Positions 24,842 through 32,274 of a DNA stretch of 64,000 nucleotides are shown in pieces. Each line of letters begins with the position of its first letter. Position 1 is the stretch's first letter. This stretch comes from CAYNKA01 sp964397655. Its GTDB lineage: Bacteria; Spirochaetota; Spirochaetia; DTKZ01. The DNA lies in NCBI GenBank assembly GCA_964397655.1, contig CAYNKA010000008.1, positions 119,567 through 183,566 on the forward strand. Direction: 5' to 3'. The position numbers and the translations under genes are program-made. The notes beneath the pieces were generated by a model. The model saw nothing but the letters and a program-made list of their open reading frames with translations, did no database searches and was not told the origin of the DNA.

Positions 24842-26590
24842 ATGGAAAGAAGCGGTGCGGAACTCGTCGTCGAGTCGTTGCGAAAGGAAGGCGTCGACAT
24901 CGTCTTCGGCTATCCGGGAGGCCAGATCATCCCGGTTTTCGACGCGTTGTACGGTGTCGAGGACATCCGCCTGGTTTTGACCCGGCACGAACAGGCGGCG
25001 GTCCACGCTGCCGACGGCTACGCGCGGGCGACGGGGAAGACCGGAGTGTGCATCGTCACGAGCGGGCCGGGAGCGACGAACACCGTCACGGGGCTCGCGA
25101 CGGCGAGGATCGATTCGGTTCCCCTGGTCTGCATAGCGGGACAGGTGCCCAGGAACATGCTCGGCAACGACGCGTTCCAAGAGGCGGACACGGTGGGGAT
25201 AACCCAGCCGGTCACCAAGCACAACTACCTGGTCACGAGCCGGGAGAAACTGGGCGAGACCCTGAAGAAGGCCTTCCACCTCGCCAGGACCGGAAGGCCG
25301 GGCCCGGTCGTCGTGGACCTGCCGAAGGACGTCCAGACCGCGAAAACGGACGACGAATACCCGGAAGCGGTGTCCATCAGAGGCTACCAACCGGTCCTCC
25401 GTCCCCGGCCGGAGGGAATCCGCGAGACGGCGCGAATCCTCGCGGAAGCGCGGAAGCCCCTCTTCTTCGCGGGCGGCGGCGTCCACATCGCGGAGGCGCA
25501 GGCCGATCTCGCGAAACTTGCCGAAAAGGCCGGTATTCCCGTCGTCGTCTCGCTCATGGGGATAGGCGCGCTTCCCGGCTCGCACCCGCTCAACCTCGGC
25601 ATGATCGGCATGCACGGGGGCGTGATCGCCAACAAGGCCGTGACGTCGTGCGACGTCCTCGTAGGGCTCGGGGTGAGGTTCGACGACAGGGCCACGGGCG
25701 CCGTCTCCAGGTTCGCCCCCGGTGCGAAGATCGTCCACGCCGACATCGATCCATCCTCCATCGGCCGCAACGTCCGCGTTGACGTCCCGGTCGTCGGCGA
25801 CCTCCGGGAGACGCTCAGGGATCTCGAGCCGCTCCTCGAACCGCGGGATCTTTCCGCGTGGACCGCCGAGATCGACTCCTACAGGGAGCTGGAGGCCCGG
25901 CTTTCGAGAAAAGCCGAAGCGAAAACCGTCGACGGATTCCCTTCTCCGAAGGAAGCCCTTCACGCGGTGGCGGAGGCGTTTCCGGACGCGGTCTTCGCCA
26001 CCGAGGTGGGTCAGCACCAGATGTGGGCGGCCCAGTACCTTCCCTTCTCGCGGCCCCGGAGCTGGCTCACCTCGGGAGGACTCGGAACCATGGGTTACGG
26101 GTTTCCTGCCGCTCTCGGCGCACAGGCGGGCCGACCGGGCGAGCGCGTCGTCGTGATCGCGGGCGACGGCTCCTTCCAGATGAACATCCAGGAACTCGCG
26201 ACCTGCGTGCAGGAGGGGCTTCCCGTGGTCGTCGTGATCCTCAACAACGGCTACCTCGGCATGGTCAGGCAGTGGCAGGAGCTTTTCTTCCGGCGGCGCT
26301 ACTCGAGCACCTGCCTCAGGTCGAGGCGGAACTGCGAAATCGGATGCAATTCCCCGGGACGGAGCTGCCCCGCCTACTCGCCGGACTTCGCGGGGATAGC
26401 CCGCGCGTACGGCGCGGGCGGTTTCACCGCCCGAAGCCCGCAGGAACTCACCGCCGCGCTCGAAGCGGCTTCGCGCGAACGGGGGCCCGCGGTCATCGAT
26501 TGCTTCATCGAGCGCGAAGCGAACGTCTGGCCCATCGTGCCCCCCGGCAAGGGAAACGACGAAATGGTGTATGAAGGAGAACAGGTATGA
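24842..26590 (+). CDS. ilvB: Acetolactate synthase large (catalytic) subunit
   Basis: The 582-residue ThDP enzyme condenses two pyruvates to acetolactate (or pyruvate with 2-oxobutyrate) in valine, leucine and isoleucine synthesis. ATG 24842 has a GGGGAGG site; a TTG 15 bases upstream is less likely. It shows VFGYPGGQIIPVFDALY and catalytic Glu in RHEQAAVHAADGYARATG near the N-terminus, the FAD/ThDP middle domains and the ThDP motif GDGSFQMN with NNGYLGMVRQW. Just after this comes a segment with four cysteines (about residues 491, 498, 502, 509). It overlaps the small-subunit gene by four bases and is controlled by the upstream attenuator. Confidence 0.97.
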   Translation: MERSGAELVVESLRKEGVDIVFGYPGGQIIPVFDALYGVEDIRLVLTRHEQAAVHAADGYARATGKTGVCIVTSGPGATNTVTGLATARIDSVPLVCIAGQVPRNMLGNDAFQEADTVGITQPVTKHNYLVTSREKLGETLKKAFHLARTGRPGPVVVDLPKDVQTAKTDDEYPEAVSIRGYQPVLRPRPEGIRETARILAEARKPLFFAGGGVHIAEAQADLAKLAEKAGIPVVVSLMGIGALPGSHPLNLGMIGMHGGVIANKAVTSCDVLVGLGVRFDDRATGAVSRFAPGAKIVHADIDPSSIGRNVRVDVPVVGDLRETLRDLEPLLEPRDLSAWTAEIDSYRELEARLSRKAEAKTVDGFPSPKEALHAVAEAFPDAVFATEVGQHQMWAAQYLPFSRPRSWLTSGGLGTMGYGFPAALGAQAGRPGERVVVIAGDGSFQMNIQELATCVQEGLPVVVVILNNGYLGMVRQWQELFFRRRYSSTCLRSRRNCEIGCNSPGRSCPAYSPDFAGIARAYGAGGFTARSPQELTAALEAASRERGPAVIDCFIEREANVWPIVPPGKGNDEMVYEGEQV

Positions 26591-26838
26591 CGCAGATATT
26601 ATCGCTCCTCGTGGAAAATCATCAGGGAGTCCTGTCCCGGATCACGCGTCTCTTCGACGGCCGGTGCTACCGGCTGGAAAGCCTCACCTCGAAACCGACC
26701 GAAGATCCGGACCTGAGCAGGATAACCATCGTGTACGAGGGAGACCACGCCGCCCTTGAAAAGGTGGAAAAGCAGCTCGACAAGCTCGTCGACGTCGTTG
26801 AGGTGTCCAGGCTCAGGGAGGCGCCGGTCGCTAGCTAG
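26587..26838 (+). CDS. ilvN: Acetolactate synthase small (regulatory) subunit
   Basis: The 83-residue protein is a single ACT domain (ILSLLVENHQGVLSRITRLF start). This is the short IlvN form rather than the longer IlvH. It binds the end-product amino acid, usually valine, and gives feedback control and full activity to the large subunit. It begins in ATGA overlap with ilvB and ends 8 bases from the convergent DUF3943 gene. No ilvC or ilvD follows. Confidence 0.93.
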   Translation: MTQILSLLVENHQGVLSRITRLFDGRCYRLESLTSKPTEDPDLSRITIVYEGDHAALEKVEKQLDKLVDVVEVSRLREAPVAS

Positions 26839-26845
26839 ACGGGCA

Positions 26846-28210
26846 TCACCGTTCCAGGTCGTAGATGAGGTAGGTTCTGAGCCCGAAGGTGCTCGAATTG
26901 TCGACGAGCGCGTTCGACCAACGGTCGTAGACGAGAGCCTCCACGCCGATGCGGAGATCGTTCTTCAGGTAATGCTCCGCGGAGACGGTGAAGATCCCGA
27001 CGATGTTCTGGTCGTCCGAACCGCTCAGGGTGGAGAACCAGTACCTGCTGTAGACCAGGGAAAGCGTTCCCACGGTCTCGTCCTCGAGGAAGAGCCCCGT
27101 CTTGATCCCCGCACCCGAGCCGAGGCTGTATTCCCTCCCGTCCACGCTTCTGCTGTACTGCGAGTTCACCCCCCCCAGCGCTATGCCGAAAAGATGAAAC
27201 AGGAATTCTACGGCCCTCCGCTCGCGGAAGGGATAGTGGAGCTGCACGCCGACTCCGGCCCCGTTCGACGCGAATTTGTACACGTAGTTCTCCAGGTAAT
27301 CGAAATGCTGGTAGAAGCCCACCACTCCCCGGTCCTCGTCGCCCAGATGGAGCTTCCTTCCGTAGAGCATCGCGTGGCCGAAGATGTCCCAGGTCGGGTT
27401 GCTCGCGTTCACGTCCGCGTACCCCTGGAACGTGAAATAATCGTAGGGCTCGTACTCGTCCGATTCGTCGTAAGGATCTCCGTACCTCAGTTTTACCCCG
27501 ACGAACGGATGCGGCGACGAGCCGAAGATCCAGTATTCGTCCCTCGTCCTCGACATGCCGGATACGATCGAAAGCGCGTAATGCGCCCGCCTCATCTTCC
27601 TGGGAGGACTCGCCTCTTCGCCGTATACGATCCTGTTCACCGCCATGACCGGATTGAGGACCGTCGCAAGGGTCTTCTTCAGGAAGCCCTTGTAGCCCGG
27701 CGTGTCGTCGTAGAGCAGGAGGCTGGAGAGCCGGTAGCCGCCCTCGCCGAGGGCGATGCCGCCGAAGCTCGTCGTGATGAGGTCGTTGATCGAGGGCTTC
27801 TCCCGTTCCCCGAAGAACTCCCACGTGAGGCTTCCTGCGATCGCGAACGGCACGGACTCCCAGAAGGTGAAGCCGTTCGTCCGCGCGGAGTTGAAATAAA
27901 GGTTCCCCTGGTACGGATGGAGGACCTGGTTCGTGAAGAACGTGCTGCGGTCCCACTGGAACCCGTTCCGGAGGTTGGCGCCCCAGGTTTCCGGGCTGAT
28001 CTGGGCGTATCCGGCCTGGAGGACGTAATAATCGTAAGCCCAGACCACGTAATTCGCGAAGAAGAGTTCGGTGATCGCCACCCGGTAATTCTTCCCCTCC
28101 TCCTCGTCCGGCTCTTCGTCTTCCTCGGCGAAGGCCGCGGCGGGACGAAGGAATACCGCCAGGGCGATCGACGCTATTGAAAGGATACGGACAGGATTCG
28201 ACCTCAGCAT
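26846..28210 (-). CDS. DUF3943 family outer-envelope protein, function unknown
   Basis: The 454-residue protein has an N-terminal signal peptide (ending AAAFAEEDEEP, very acidic after cleavage). The body is rich in Tyr, Phe and Gly, with WGANLRNGFQWDRSTFFTNQVLHPYQGN, a DUF3943 signature, and an alternating beta pattern in the second half that suggests an outer-membrane beta-barrel. It stands alone between the ilv genes (convergent) and the chemoreceptor gene. Biological role unknown; I infer an outer membrane location only. Confidence 0.8.
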   Translation of the reverse strand: MLRSNPVRILSIASIALAVFLRPAAAFAEEDEEPDEEEGKNYRVAITELFFANYVVWAYDYYVLQAGYAQISPETWGANLRNGFQWDRSTFFTNQVLHPYQGNLYFNSARTNGFTFWESVPFAIAGSLTWEFFGEREKPSINDLITTSFGGIALGEGGYRLSSLLLYDDTPGYKGFLKKTLATVLNPVMAVNRIVYGEEASPPRKMRRAHYALSIVSGMSRTRDEYWIFGSSPHPFVGVKLRYGDPYDESDEYEPYDYFTFQGYADVNASNPTWDIFGHAMLYGRKLHLGDEDRGVVGFYQHFDYLENYVYKFASNGAGVGVQLHYPFRERRAVEFLFHLFGIALGGVNSQYSRSVDGREYSLGSGAGIKTGLFLEDETVGTLSLVYSRYWFSTLSGSDDQNIVGIFTVSAEHYLKNDLRIGVEALVYDRWSNALVDNSSTFGLRTYLIYDLER

Positions 28211-28289
28211 CGGACAAGAAGACCTCTTCGCGGGGGGTGCCGGATACTAGGTAAAATACTATGCCGCCTTCTTTAATGCAAGGACGGTC

Positions 28290-28314
28290 GGCCGCCCGGA
28301 TCTCCCGGGCGGCC
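28290..28314. repeat. Perfect 10-bp-arm inverted repeat between DUF3943 and chemoreceptor genes
   Basis: GGCCGCCCGG and CCGGGCGGCC flank a 5-base spacer, about 10 bases after the chemoreceptor stop codon. There is no T-tract on either strand, so it is probably an mRNA 3'-end hairpin rather than an intrinsic terminator. Confidence 0.7.
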
Positions 28315-28324
28315 GGGTCGATCC

Positions 28325-29938
28325 TCAGTCCTGAGCGGCGGATGCAGGAACGAGGGCCTTTTCCTCGGATGGACCGGCGTCGCGGAATTTGAAGAAGCCG
28401 ATGGAGACCTTGAGCCTTTCCGCCTCTTCTGCCAGCGACTTCGAGGTCGACGCCATCTCCTCCGAGGCCGCCGAATTGTTCTGGATTATCCTGTCCAGCT
28501 GCAGCACCGCCTGGTTCACCTGCGCCGCTCCCGTGTCCTGCTCCCGCGTCGCCGCGCTGATCTCCTGGATGAGGTCCGCGGTCTTCTTGATGTCCGGGAT
28601 CAAAGCGGTCAGCTTGACGTTCGCGTTCGCGGAAAGCGACAAGGTCTTCGACGAGAGGGAACCGATCTCTCCCGCCGCCTTCTGAGACCTCTCCGCGAGC
28701 TTCCGCACCTCGCTCGCAACCACGGCGAAGCCCTTTCCGGCCTCTCCGGCCCTGGCCGCCTCGATCGCCGCGTTCAGCGCGAGGAGGTTCGTCTGCCGGG
28801 CGATCTCCTCGATGATGGAGATTTTTTCCGTAATGTCCTTGATCGCGGAGGCGGCCTGTTCGACCGCGTTCCTGCTCTCCTCCGCGTCGACCGAAACCTT
28901 CGCGGCGAGATTTCCCGTGACGTTCGCGTTCTCCGCGCTGTGCTTGATGTTCGAACCCATTTCCTCCATGGACGCGGAGACCTCCTCCGCGGCCGCCGCC
29001 TGCGAGGAAGCGCCCTGCGAAAGGTTGTCCGAAGCCCGTGACAGCTCGGCCGAGCCGGTGGCGACGTTTTCGGCGCCGGCCAGGACGTCGGACACGATCT
29101 CCGAAAGCTTCGCGGTCATGACGTCGAAGGATCTCGCGAGCTCTCCCACCTCGTCTGCCCGCCTGAGCGAATCCATCGACATGAGAGTCTCGATGTTCCC
29201 CTCGGCGATGGTCTTGGCCTGGCTCACCGCTTCGTTCAGGACGCGGGAAATCCTCCTGCCGAACCAGAACGAAAGCCCCACGACTATCAGGATGAAGCCC
29301 GTCATGATCGCTATAGCGACGATGACCTGAAGACGGAACGTCCCGAGTATGTCGCCCCTCGCCTTCAGGATGACCGCGTCGATCTCGTCGATGTAGTTCC
29401 CGGTTCCCACGTTCAGGTCGAAAGGCGCATAATACAGCGTGTAACTGCGCTTGGGAAAAGGCTGTCCGTCGGCTTTCTTCGCGAACCAGTAATCGGTGTA
29501 ACCGCCGGACTTGCCCCTTTCCAGGAAGTCCTTCACGTAATAATTGCCTTTGTTGTCCTGAGCATTGAGACGGTTCTTCCCTTCCGCGTCGCGCCCCAGG
29601 AGTACGACGTTGGTCCCCTTGGCGTCGTCCGCCCAGAAGTACCCCTCCTTGTCGTATCTGAGCTCCCGGAGCAGCTTGATGCCGAGCCCCTTGGCCTGTT
29701 CCGCGGTGAGTTCTCCCTTCTGCCGGAGCTTTTGAAGCGCGTCGAGCATGCTGACAGCGGTCTCGACCTCCCATCGCGCGTTCCTATCGAAATCCTCCCT
29801 CATGACTTTCTCCAGCTCGCCGAGATCCCGGTTCACGGTGGAAAGGAAGCTGAAGACGAACAGGGAACCGAGCACGACGGTGAACACGAGCGTGGAGCCT
29901 ACCGTTAGGAGAATGATCTTTGCGGAAATACGTTTCAT
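28325..29938 (-). CDS. Methyl-accepting chemotaxis protein with periplasmic Cache domain
   Basis: The 537-residue chemoreceptor has a membrane helix (about 8-30), a periplasmic single-Cache sensor (about 40-190, with GYFWADDAKGTNVVLLGRDAEG), a second helix (about 198-220), a HAMP domain and a signalling domain with the highly conserved tip IEEIARQTNLLALNAAIEAA. ATG 29938 is chosen; an upstream GTG in frame lacks a site and conservation. Cache receptors of this group often sense organic acids or amines. It is not part of a che gene cluster. Confidence 0.94.
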   Translation of the reverse strand: MKRISAKIILLTVGSTLVFTVVLGSLFVFSFLSTVNRDLGELEKVMREDFDRNARWEVETAVSMLDALQKLRQKGELTAEQAKGLGIKLLRELRYDKEGYFWADDAKGTNVVLLGRDAEGKNRLNAQDNKGNYYVKDFLERGKSGGYTDYWFAKKADGQPFPKRSYTLYYAPFDLNVGTGNYIDEIDAVILKARGDILGTFRLQVIVAIAIMTGFILIVVGLSFWFGRRISRVLNEAVSQAKTIAEGNIETLMSMDSLRRADEVGELARSFDVMTAKLSEIVSDVLAGAENVATGSAELSRASDNLSQGASSQAAAAEEVSASMEEMGSNIKHSAENANVTGNLAAKVSVDAEESRNAVEQAASAIKDITEKISIIEEIARQTNLLALNAAIEAARAGEAGKGFAVVASEVRKLAERSQKAAGEIGSLSSKTLSLSANANVKLTALIPDIKKTADLIQEISAATREQDTGAAQVNQAVLQLDRIIQNNSAASEEMASTSKSLAEEAERLKVSIGFFKFRDAGPSEEKALVPASAAQD

Positions 29939-29973
29939 GATGCACCTCACTTTTCGTAATACTTAATAAGTCT

Positions 29974-29979
29974 ATTATA
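29974..29979 (-). promoter_or_regulatory. Probable -10 element of the chemoreceptor gene
   Basis: TATAAT on the minus strand lies 36-41 bases upstream of ATG 29938 in an AT-rich intergenic stretch. No clear -35 is seen at 16-18 bases and the spacing does not fit the flagellar sigma-28 consensus. Confidence 0.4.
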
Positions 29980-30075
29980 TCAAATTTTCCGCATTTTTAC
30001 CATAAAAAGTTGCTCCGTCTCACGAAGCGCCTTTCAGCGGAAACGAGACAGGCGAAGATCTCGAAGAATGGAGTT

Positions 30076-31617
30076 TCATTGAGCGGATTTCTTGCCGGGG
30101 AATTCCCTCTTCGCCTTCTTCGCGAAGGCGCCGACTTCGGCCTTGGCCCTGCCGAACGGCGCGAGCGTGCCGGGACCTCCGATGCAGCCGTAGGGGCAGG
30201 CCATTCCCTCCACGAGGACCGGAGCCGGTTCGATCCGCTTCTTTTCCATCTTGCCGAGGAGATCCAGGCAGTCCCTGAGCGTGTCCGCGCTCTGCGAGGG
30301 AATGACCGCGTCGACGCCGGCCTCCCGTCTCGCGTTCGAGATGATGACCGAAGCGACGTTGCCGGCGATCGGATAGAGCCTTCCCGCTGTCGACGCGTCG
30401 TCGAGCTCCGTGAGATCGGTGATCGCGGAGGGATCGACGCCTTTCGCCATGAAGAGCGCCGCGAGTTCCTCGAACGTGATCACGAAGTCGACGAGATCCC
30501 GGACCTCGGGCCGGAAGCACTCGGTCTTCTTCGACACGCAGGGACCAACGAACACGACCTTCGCGCCCGGATCCGCCTCCTTGATCTTTTTCGCCGTCTC
30601 CACCATCGGCGTGTAGGAGTCGGAGATGTTCTCCGCCAATCCCGGATGGTTGCGCCTCGCAGCCATGACCCAGGAAGGACAGCAGGAGGTTCCTACGAAA
30701 CGGCCCGCCTGCCGCCTCCGGTCGTCACCGAGCAGGTCCGCGAGTTTACGGCTCTCGTCGAGGATGGCGAGGTCCGCCCCGTAAGCGACTTCCGCCATCC
30801 CCGCGAAACCGAGAAGGGAAAGCGCCTTGGCGAGGCCTTCGGGCTTCGCGAGCGGTCCGAACTGGCCGACGAACGAAGGAGCGACCTCGGCGTAGACCCG
30901 TTCTCCCGCCTTCATGGCGAGCAGAACCTGGACGATTTCGGACTTCTCCGCGATGGCGCCGAACGGACAGGAGACGATGCAGAGGCCGCAGGACACGCAT
31001 ATGTCGTAGTCGATGTCCGCGAAGCCCTCGGCGTCGGAACGTATGGCGTTGACGCCGCAGGCCGCGGCGCAGGGCCGCTCGCGGTAGAGGATCGCGTTGT
31101 ACGGGCAGACCTGCATGCAGCGGCCGCATTTTATGCAGAGGCTCTGGTCGATGAAGGACTTCCCGTTCACCATGGATACCGCCTTCTTCGGACAAACGTG
31201 GACGCAGGGATGCGCGATGCAGCCCATGCAGCAGTTCGAGACGATGTAGGATTTTTCGGGACACCGTTCGCATCCGATCTTGATCACGTTGACGAGCGGC
31301 TCCCGGATGACCTTCCTCCCAACCATGGCGGGCTCCACGTCGTCGATGATCGGGCCGTGGGCTCCGAATTCCTTGATGTCGAGACCGAAGGCGAGCCGCG
31401 TCCTTTCTCGGACCACGGCCCTCTCCTTGAATACGCAGTCCCGGTAGGTGGGCGTATGCTTGTAGATGATGTTGTAGGGAATCGTCTCGACGAAGGTCGG
31501 AGGCCGATCCTGCTCTATCATTTTCGCCACTTCGACGAGGACCTTGCGCCTGACGTCGGTGACCGGCGTGTAGAGCCCCCTCATCTTCTCGAATATGTCC
31601 AGGCTCGGAAGCGGCAT
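30076..31617 (-). CDS. Monomeric [FeFe] hydrogenase, group B
   Basis: The 513-residue enzyme carries several 4Fe-4S cysteine clusters in its N-terminal half (CMGCIAHPCVHVCP, CIKCGRCMQVCP, CVSCGLCIVSCP) and an H-cluster domain. H-cluster motifs: TSCCPSW (L1, from residue 310; one Cys binds the cluster, the adjacent one relays protons), VGPCVSKKTE (L2) and EGMACPYGCIGGPG (L3). The GPC in L2, in place of MPC, and GGPG in L3 are typical of group B rather than group A. It catalyses reversible H2 formation, or senses H2, using ferredoxin. It starts 1 base after the stop of the small thioredoxin-like ferredoxin gene, so the two form an operon. Confidence 0.93.
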   Translation of the reverse strand: MPLPSLDIFEKMRGLYTPVTDVRRKVLVEVAKMIEQDRPPTFVETIPYNIIYKHTPTYRDCVFKERAVVRERTRLAFGLDIKEFGAHGPIIDDVEPAMVGRKVIREPLVNVIKIGCERCPEKSYIVSNCCMGCIAHPCVHVCPKKAVSMVNGKSFIDQSLCIKCGRCMQVCPYNAILYRERPCAAACGVNAIRSDAEGFADIDYDICVSCGLCIVSCPFGAIAEKSEIVQVLLAMKAGERVYAEVAPSFVGQFGPLAKPEGLAKALSLLGFAGMAEVAYGADLAILDESRKLADLLGDDRRRQAGRFVGTSCCPSWVMAARRNHPGLAENISDSYTPMVETAKKIKEADPGAKVVFVGPCVSKKTECFRPEVRDLVDFVITFEELAALFMAKGVDPSAITDLTELDDASTAGRLYPIAGNVASVIISNARREAGVDAVIPSQSADTLRDCLDLLGKMEKKRIEPAPVLVEGMACPYGCIGGPGTLAPFGRAKAEVGAFAKKAKREFPGKKSAQ

Positions 31618-31618
31618 G

Positions 31619-31879
31619 TCAGGCCTCCTCGTCCGCAGAAGAATGCCCGATAAGGGCGTAGAGCAGATCGGTCAGCGCTTCGGTGGTCATGTTCGTGCGG
31701 ATCATTCCGTCGATCTCGACGACCGGCGCGAGATCTCCGAGCTTGCATTTTTCCAAGCAGTTCACGTAGACGAGAGTCACGGCGCCCGCCATGACGGGAT
31801 CCTGTTCGACGGCGTGAATGAGTTCCTGCCCTCCCCGGGCGGTACAGTCCATGCCGCAGCAGACCTTCACTTCGATCAT
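31619..31879 (-). CDS. Thioredoxin-like [2Fe-2S] ferredoxin (NuoE/HydC type)
   Basis: The 86-residue protein has four cysteines in the pattern of thioredoxin-fold 2Fe-2S ferredoxins: CCGMDCTARGG near the N-terminus and NCLEKCKLG in the middle. ATG 31879 follows GGAGGAGGGAG; the longer open frame upstream runs into the tandem repeat and is not coding. It is the first gene of the hydrogenase operon and is the likely electron partner of the hydrogenase. Confidence 0.9.
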   Translation of the reverse strand: MIEVKVCCGMDCTARGGQELIHAVEQDPVMAGAVTLVYVNCLEKCKLGDLAPVVEIDGMIRTNMTTEALTDLLYALIGHSSADEEA

Positions 31880-31940
31880 GTCTCCCTCCTCCGTCGTCAA
31901 CAAGTATCGCACGGATGCCGGCAGGGGACAAGAACAGGCC

Positions 31941-32188
31941 TTGGCGAGCGTCGGAACGCCGCCTTGGCGAGCGTCGGAACGCCGCCTTGGCGAGCGTCGG
32001 AACGCCGCCTTGGCGNNNNNNNNNNNNNNNNNNNNNNNNNNNNNNNNNNNNNNNNNNNNNNNNNNNNNNNNNNNNNNNNNNNNNNNNNNNNNNNNNNNNN
32101 NNNNNNNNNNNNNNNAGCGTCGGAACGCCGCCTCGGCGAGCGTCGGAACGCCGCCTCGGCGAGCGTCGGAACGCCGCCTCGGCGAGCA
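31941..32188. repeat. 23-bp tandem repeat array (minisatellite) interrupted by assembly gap
   Basis: Units of 23 bases (GCGAGCGTCGGAACGCCGCC plus TTG or TCG) repeat head to tail, about 3 copies left and 3 right of the N gap. All left copies carry CCTTGG and all right copies CCTCGG. The unit contains CGCC-TT/TC-GGCG, an inverted repeat whose variable base lies in the 2-base spacer. GGCG can also pair with the CGCC 10 bases later. It lies in the intergenic region between divergently transcribed ferredoxin and copA. The period is not a multiple of three, so it is not protein coding. Confidence 0.9.
32016..32115. other. 100-base assembly gap (N)
   Basis: One hundred N replace sequence within the 23-bp tandem array. 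The round size suggests a placeholder, so the true copy number is unknown and may be much larger. Confidence 0.95.
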
Positions 32189-32220
32189 ATCCCTGCGCCT
32201 CGTGACGAAAAACCTCATAA

Positions 32221-32243
32221 ATATATCAATTTTCTTGAATATA
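32221..32243. promoter_or_regulatory. Candidate operator/promoter region of copA
   Basis: The inverted repeat ATATATCAA-TTTTC-TTGAATATAT (one extra base in the right arm) sits just upstream of TATATT-type -10 sequences and the GGAGAGG ribosome site of copA. Copper-responsive regulators (CsoR, CopY, CueR) use palindromes in this position, but no known consensus matches well. Confidence 0.35.
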
Positions 32244-32274
32244 TGATTATATTATTGCTGGAGAGGAAAACCGA

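Noticed and set aside
23405..26017. 870-codon minus-strand open frame across the URO-D-like gene and antisense to ilvB
   Set aside because: Only the part from ATG 24502 has family similarity and a ribosome site; the rest is the shadow of ilvB, typical of GC-rich coding DNA.
28290..28314. Intrinsic terminator after the chemoreceptor gene
   Set aside because: The stem is perfect but no T-run follows on either strand.
26835..29774. 979-codon minus-strand open frame
   Set aside because: It is out of frame with the DUF3943 and chemoreceptor genes and gives an arginine-rich, repeat-like translation; it is a shadow.
29939..30010. Flagellar sigma-28 promoter for the chemoreceptor gene
   Set aside because: The TAAA-to-GATA spacing is about 14 instead of 18 bases, so the match fails.
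31941..32188. CRISPR array
   Set aside because: Units are directly adjacent 23-mers without unique spacers, and there are no cas genes.
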